Assembly (NCBI GenBank): GCA_013288945.1
Contig: JABDAZ010000003.1
Location: 1 to 64,000 of the forward strand
DNA: 64,000 nucleotides
Reading direction: 5' to 3'
From: Bacteroidota bacterium
GTDB taxonomy: Bacteria > Bacteroidota > Bacteroidia > Chitinophagales > Chitinophagaceae
Both the position numbers and the translations under genes were made by a program. The notes under the pieces are model-generated. The model was given only the letters and a program-made list of their open reading frames with translations, did no database searches and was not told where the DNA came from. Position 1 is the first letter of the stretch; every line of letters starts with the position of its first letter. Shown here one piece after another: positions 62,192-64,000 of the stretch.

Positions 62192-64000
62192 TCACATTCC
62201 GTCGCGTACATATTTAATAACCATTTCTGCATGCTGTAATGTGTGCTGCATGTTGGTTTCATTATAATCGGGCGTGTATAAATTCATTTCACATTCATTA
62301 AGCGTTTGCTCAAGCAGCGCAATTGTTTTATCATCCCAACCTTTTGCTTTTAATAAACGCATAACATTTTGCTTGTTCAACTCGCTGGAAGGAATATTTA
62401 ATTTATCACGAAAAGTATCCCACACAGCCTGGTTGAGTTCTTTATAAAAACCTTTATAATCTTCATTCGCAAGCATTCGTTTGGCACGTATTAATGGATC
62501 AATTGGTTCTGGTATTTTCGCGGGAATATTTGCTTCAACAACAGGTTTTACAGGTTCTTTTATTAATGGTTTTATTTGCGCTTCCGTTTTTTTCAAACGC
62601 GTATTTTGTCGCCACAAATAAATGCCGAGGCCAGAAAGAATCAGTATTGCAAAAAACCATTCAAGATGCTGAATTAAAAAAATCTTTGCGCCGTTTGTTT
62701 TTTGTTTATAAACCGTTGCAAATTGTTTTTTCTTTGATTCAGCAGTTACATCAACTGTAAGATCTTTTGTTTGTATCGTTTTATAAGAAGCACTTGTTGG
62801 ATCAAAATAAGAAAAGTCAATCGCCGGTAATGTATAGCTGCCTTGCTTTTGCGGCGTAAACACATAGTCAAATGTTTTCGATCCGCCGAGCGGCGCAATG
62901 GCTTTATTAATATTTTCTTTTGCGGTTGCATCATATGCTTCAATGGAATCAGGCCATTTTATTTGCGGTGCATTTACAATAGGCAAGTTGCCATTTCCAT
63001 TAACAACAACTTTTAATGTGCCAGCATCATTCACTGCCACTTTTTTATTTTCAAGCGAAGATGAAATACTAAAATGGCCAACTGCGCCATTAAAATCCGC
63101 GGGTTTATTTAGCTCCGGCAAAGGTTTAATTGTAATGGCCAAAGGTTGGCTCGCAAGCGTAATATCCTGGTTGGTTTCAGTTCCTTCTTCACCACCGGAT
63201 TGGCCAAAAATTTCATCGAGCAAACTATGGCGTTTATGAACCACATTTGTTTGTTGCAAAAAATAAACTTTGTTTTCTACCTCCGCTGGATCAAGCTCAA
63301 CAGTGCCGGCTTGCAAAGGAATTAATTGTGCTTTGCGGATAATATGCACAGCAAATTGTTTTCCGTTTAATGTTTCTACAGATGCAATATCAACATTGGG
63401 ATCCGTCATATCATACACGCTGAAACCGTTTAACGACGGGCGTTTCGTAACGCGCGATTCTGATCTTAACCTTGAATATAATTTATACGTTACCACAATT
63501 GGTTCACCAATAAAACAAGTTGTTTTATCTGCCTGTGCACGTACAAATAAATTCTTTCTTATTTTATCATTAATGTTTTCTCCTGGTTTTAAAACATATT
63601 CGCGTGCCGCATCCGTTGGTTCGTCGGGCCACACAGGTTGCAGCGCCATTGGCTTTGCATTATTGTTTGCAGAAGATGCAGACGCATTCACTTCAACATT
63701 AACCGTGTTTGAATGCATCTGTTTTCCATCAACATTTGCAGTTGCGCCTGCAATGGTAAATTTGCCGGTTTTAACAGGTTGCAGTACGTAAGAAATACCT
63801 TTGTATTGAGAAGTATTTCCATTAATAATACTCATGCCGCTGGTTTGTATCGGCCCCTCAACTATTTTAAAATTTGGAAAAGATGGCGGAGTAAGGTTAT
63901 CAATTTGTTTCGCATTTTCAACAATAAATTCTACCTGCACATATTCACTTCGGCCAACTTCTGTGCCGCTTAATACAGTGGTAAATTTTACCTGCGCATT
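62192..64000 (-). CDS. batD: BatD family protein, N-terminus beyond the window
   Basis: The frame is open to the window edge, so the signal peptide and first residues are missing; about 600 residues are seen. Several Ig-like beta domains carry the repeated pattern of BatD proteins (LQPVKTGKFTIAGATANVDG, FTPQKQGSYTLPAIDFSYFD). A single transmembrane helix (LEWFFAILILSGLGIYLW) precedes a cytoplasmic helical domain. BatD belongs to the Bat (Bacteroides aerotolerance) locus with BatA/B and MoxR, which are presumably further upstream on the minus strand. Confidence 0.9.
   Translation of the reverse strand, partial: NAQVKFTTVLSGTEVGRSEYVQVEFIVENAKQIDNLTPPSFPNFKIVEGPIQTSGMSIINGNTSQYKGISYVLQPVKTGKFTIAGATANVDGKQMHSNTVNVEVNASASSANNNAKPMALQPVWPDEPTDAAREYVLKPGENINDKIRKNLFVRAQADKTTCFIGEPIVVTYKLYSRLRSESRVTKRPSLNGFSVYDMTDPNVDIASVETLNGKQFAVHIIRKAQLIPLQAGTVELDPAEVENKVYFLQQTNVVHKRHSLLDEIFGQSGGEEGTETNQDITLASQPLAITIKPLPELNKPADFNGAVGHFSISSSLENKKVAVNDAGTLKVVVNGNGNLPIVNAPQIKWPDSIEAYDATAKENINKAIAPLGGSKTFDYVFTPQKQGSYTLPAIDFSYFDPTSASYKTIQTKDLTVDVTAESKKKQFATVYKQKTNGAKIFLIQHLEWFFAILILSGLGIYLWRQNTRLKKTEAQIKPLIKEPVKPVVEANIPAKIPEPIDPLIRAKRMLANEDYKGFYKELNQAVWDTFRDKLNIPSSELNKQNVMRLLKAKGWDDKTIALLEQTLNECEMNLYTPDYNETNMQHTLQHAEMVIKYVRDGM

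Overview
The window is AT-rich DNA (my rough estimate is a GC content in the mid 30s percent) from a Bacteroidota bacterium, most likely the Chitinophagaceae. This rests on the gliding genes gldA and gldH, a Bat-operon protein (BatD), a DUF1015 gene next to serC, a porin-type beta-barrel behind an ECF sigma/anti-sigma pair, and Bacteroidota-type promoter boxes (TAnnTTTG) almost touching start codons. No rRNA, tRNA, insertion sequence, prophage or CRISPR array was seen. About 59 protein genes cover most of the window.

Layout. 1-4.3 kb: tail of a zinc phospholipase/S1-P1 nuclease-like gene, serC, DUF1015, a TPR protein. 4.4-11.4 kb: a compact acyl-carrier locus (acyl-CoA/ACP ligase, FabZ-like dehydratase, ketosynthase, ACP) facing a LolA-like carrier, an FtsX-type permease and a LolD-like ATPase. 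11.5-17.7 kb: SDR dehydrogenase, GH63-like glucosidase, a kinase-RapZ fusion and a LpxL-like acyltransferase. 17.7-23.6 kb: the least familiar stretch, with an unknown barrel-like protein, a two-gene operon (heme-oxygenase-like diiron oxidase plus an acyl-transferring GNAT with a cysteine cluster) and, divergently, a lipoprotein, a multi-pass membrane protein, a histidine kinase and a response regulator. 23.6-28.1 kb: persulfide dioxygenase-like MBL/rhodanese protein with an ArsR regulator, tsaB, ridA, kbl. 28.2-31.8 kb: small secreted protein, ECF sigma factor, anti-sigma-like protein with a duplicated N-terminus, beta-barrel, L,D-transpeptidase. 31.8-43 kb: housekeeping genes (hydrolase, acs, gldA, eno, FtsB-like, nth, FUSC transporter, korA). 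43-53.2 kb: TPR protein, secreted metal-binding-like peptide, GH3/beta-lactamase fusion, mutL, PBP4-type dacB, a divergent arginase-fold protein, pheS. 53.2-64 kb: a VapBC-like pair with a 58-residue antitoxin, an epimerase with no normal start codon, a CarboxypepD-like surface protein, lpxD-like, a pseudouridine synthase, yicC, gldH, a HisKA/OmpR two-component pair and the end of batD.

Beyond the genes, three sequence layers recur. First, many intergenic regions are built from short degenerate words (7-9 nt), often arranged as opposing arms that can fold. Second, a dispersed element with the core GTACAAGTGTGCGACGC occurs four times, two of the copies identical over 31 nt on opposite strands. 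Third, the palindrome TTATTAATAA is strongly over-represented, often just before start codons. I consider these layers, the diiron oxidase/GNAT locus and a tiny promoter-ORF-terminator unit near 57.8 kb the most promising leads.
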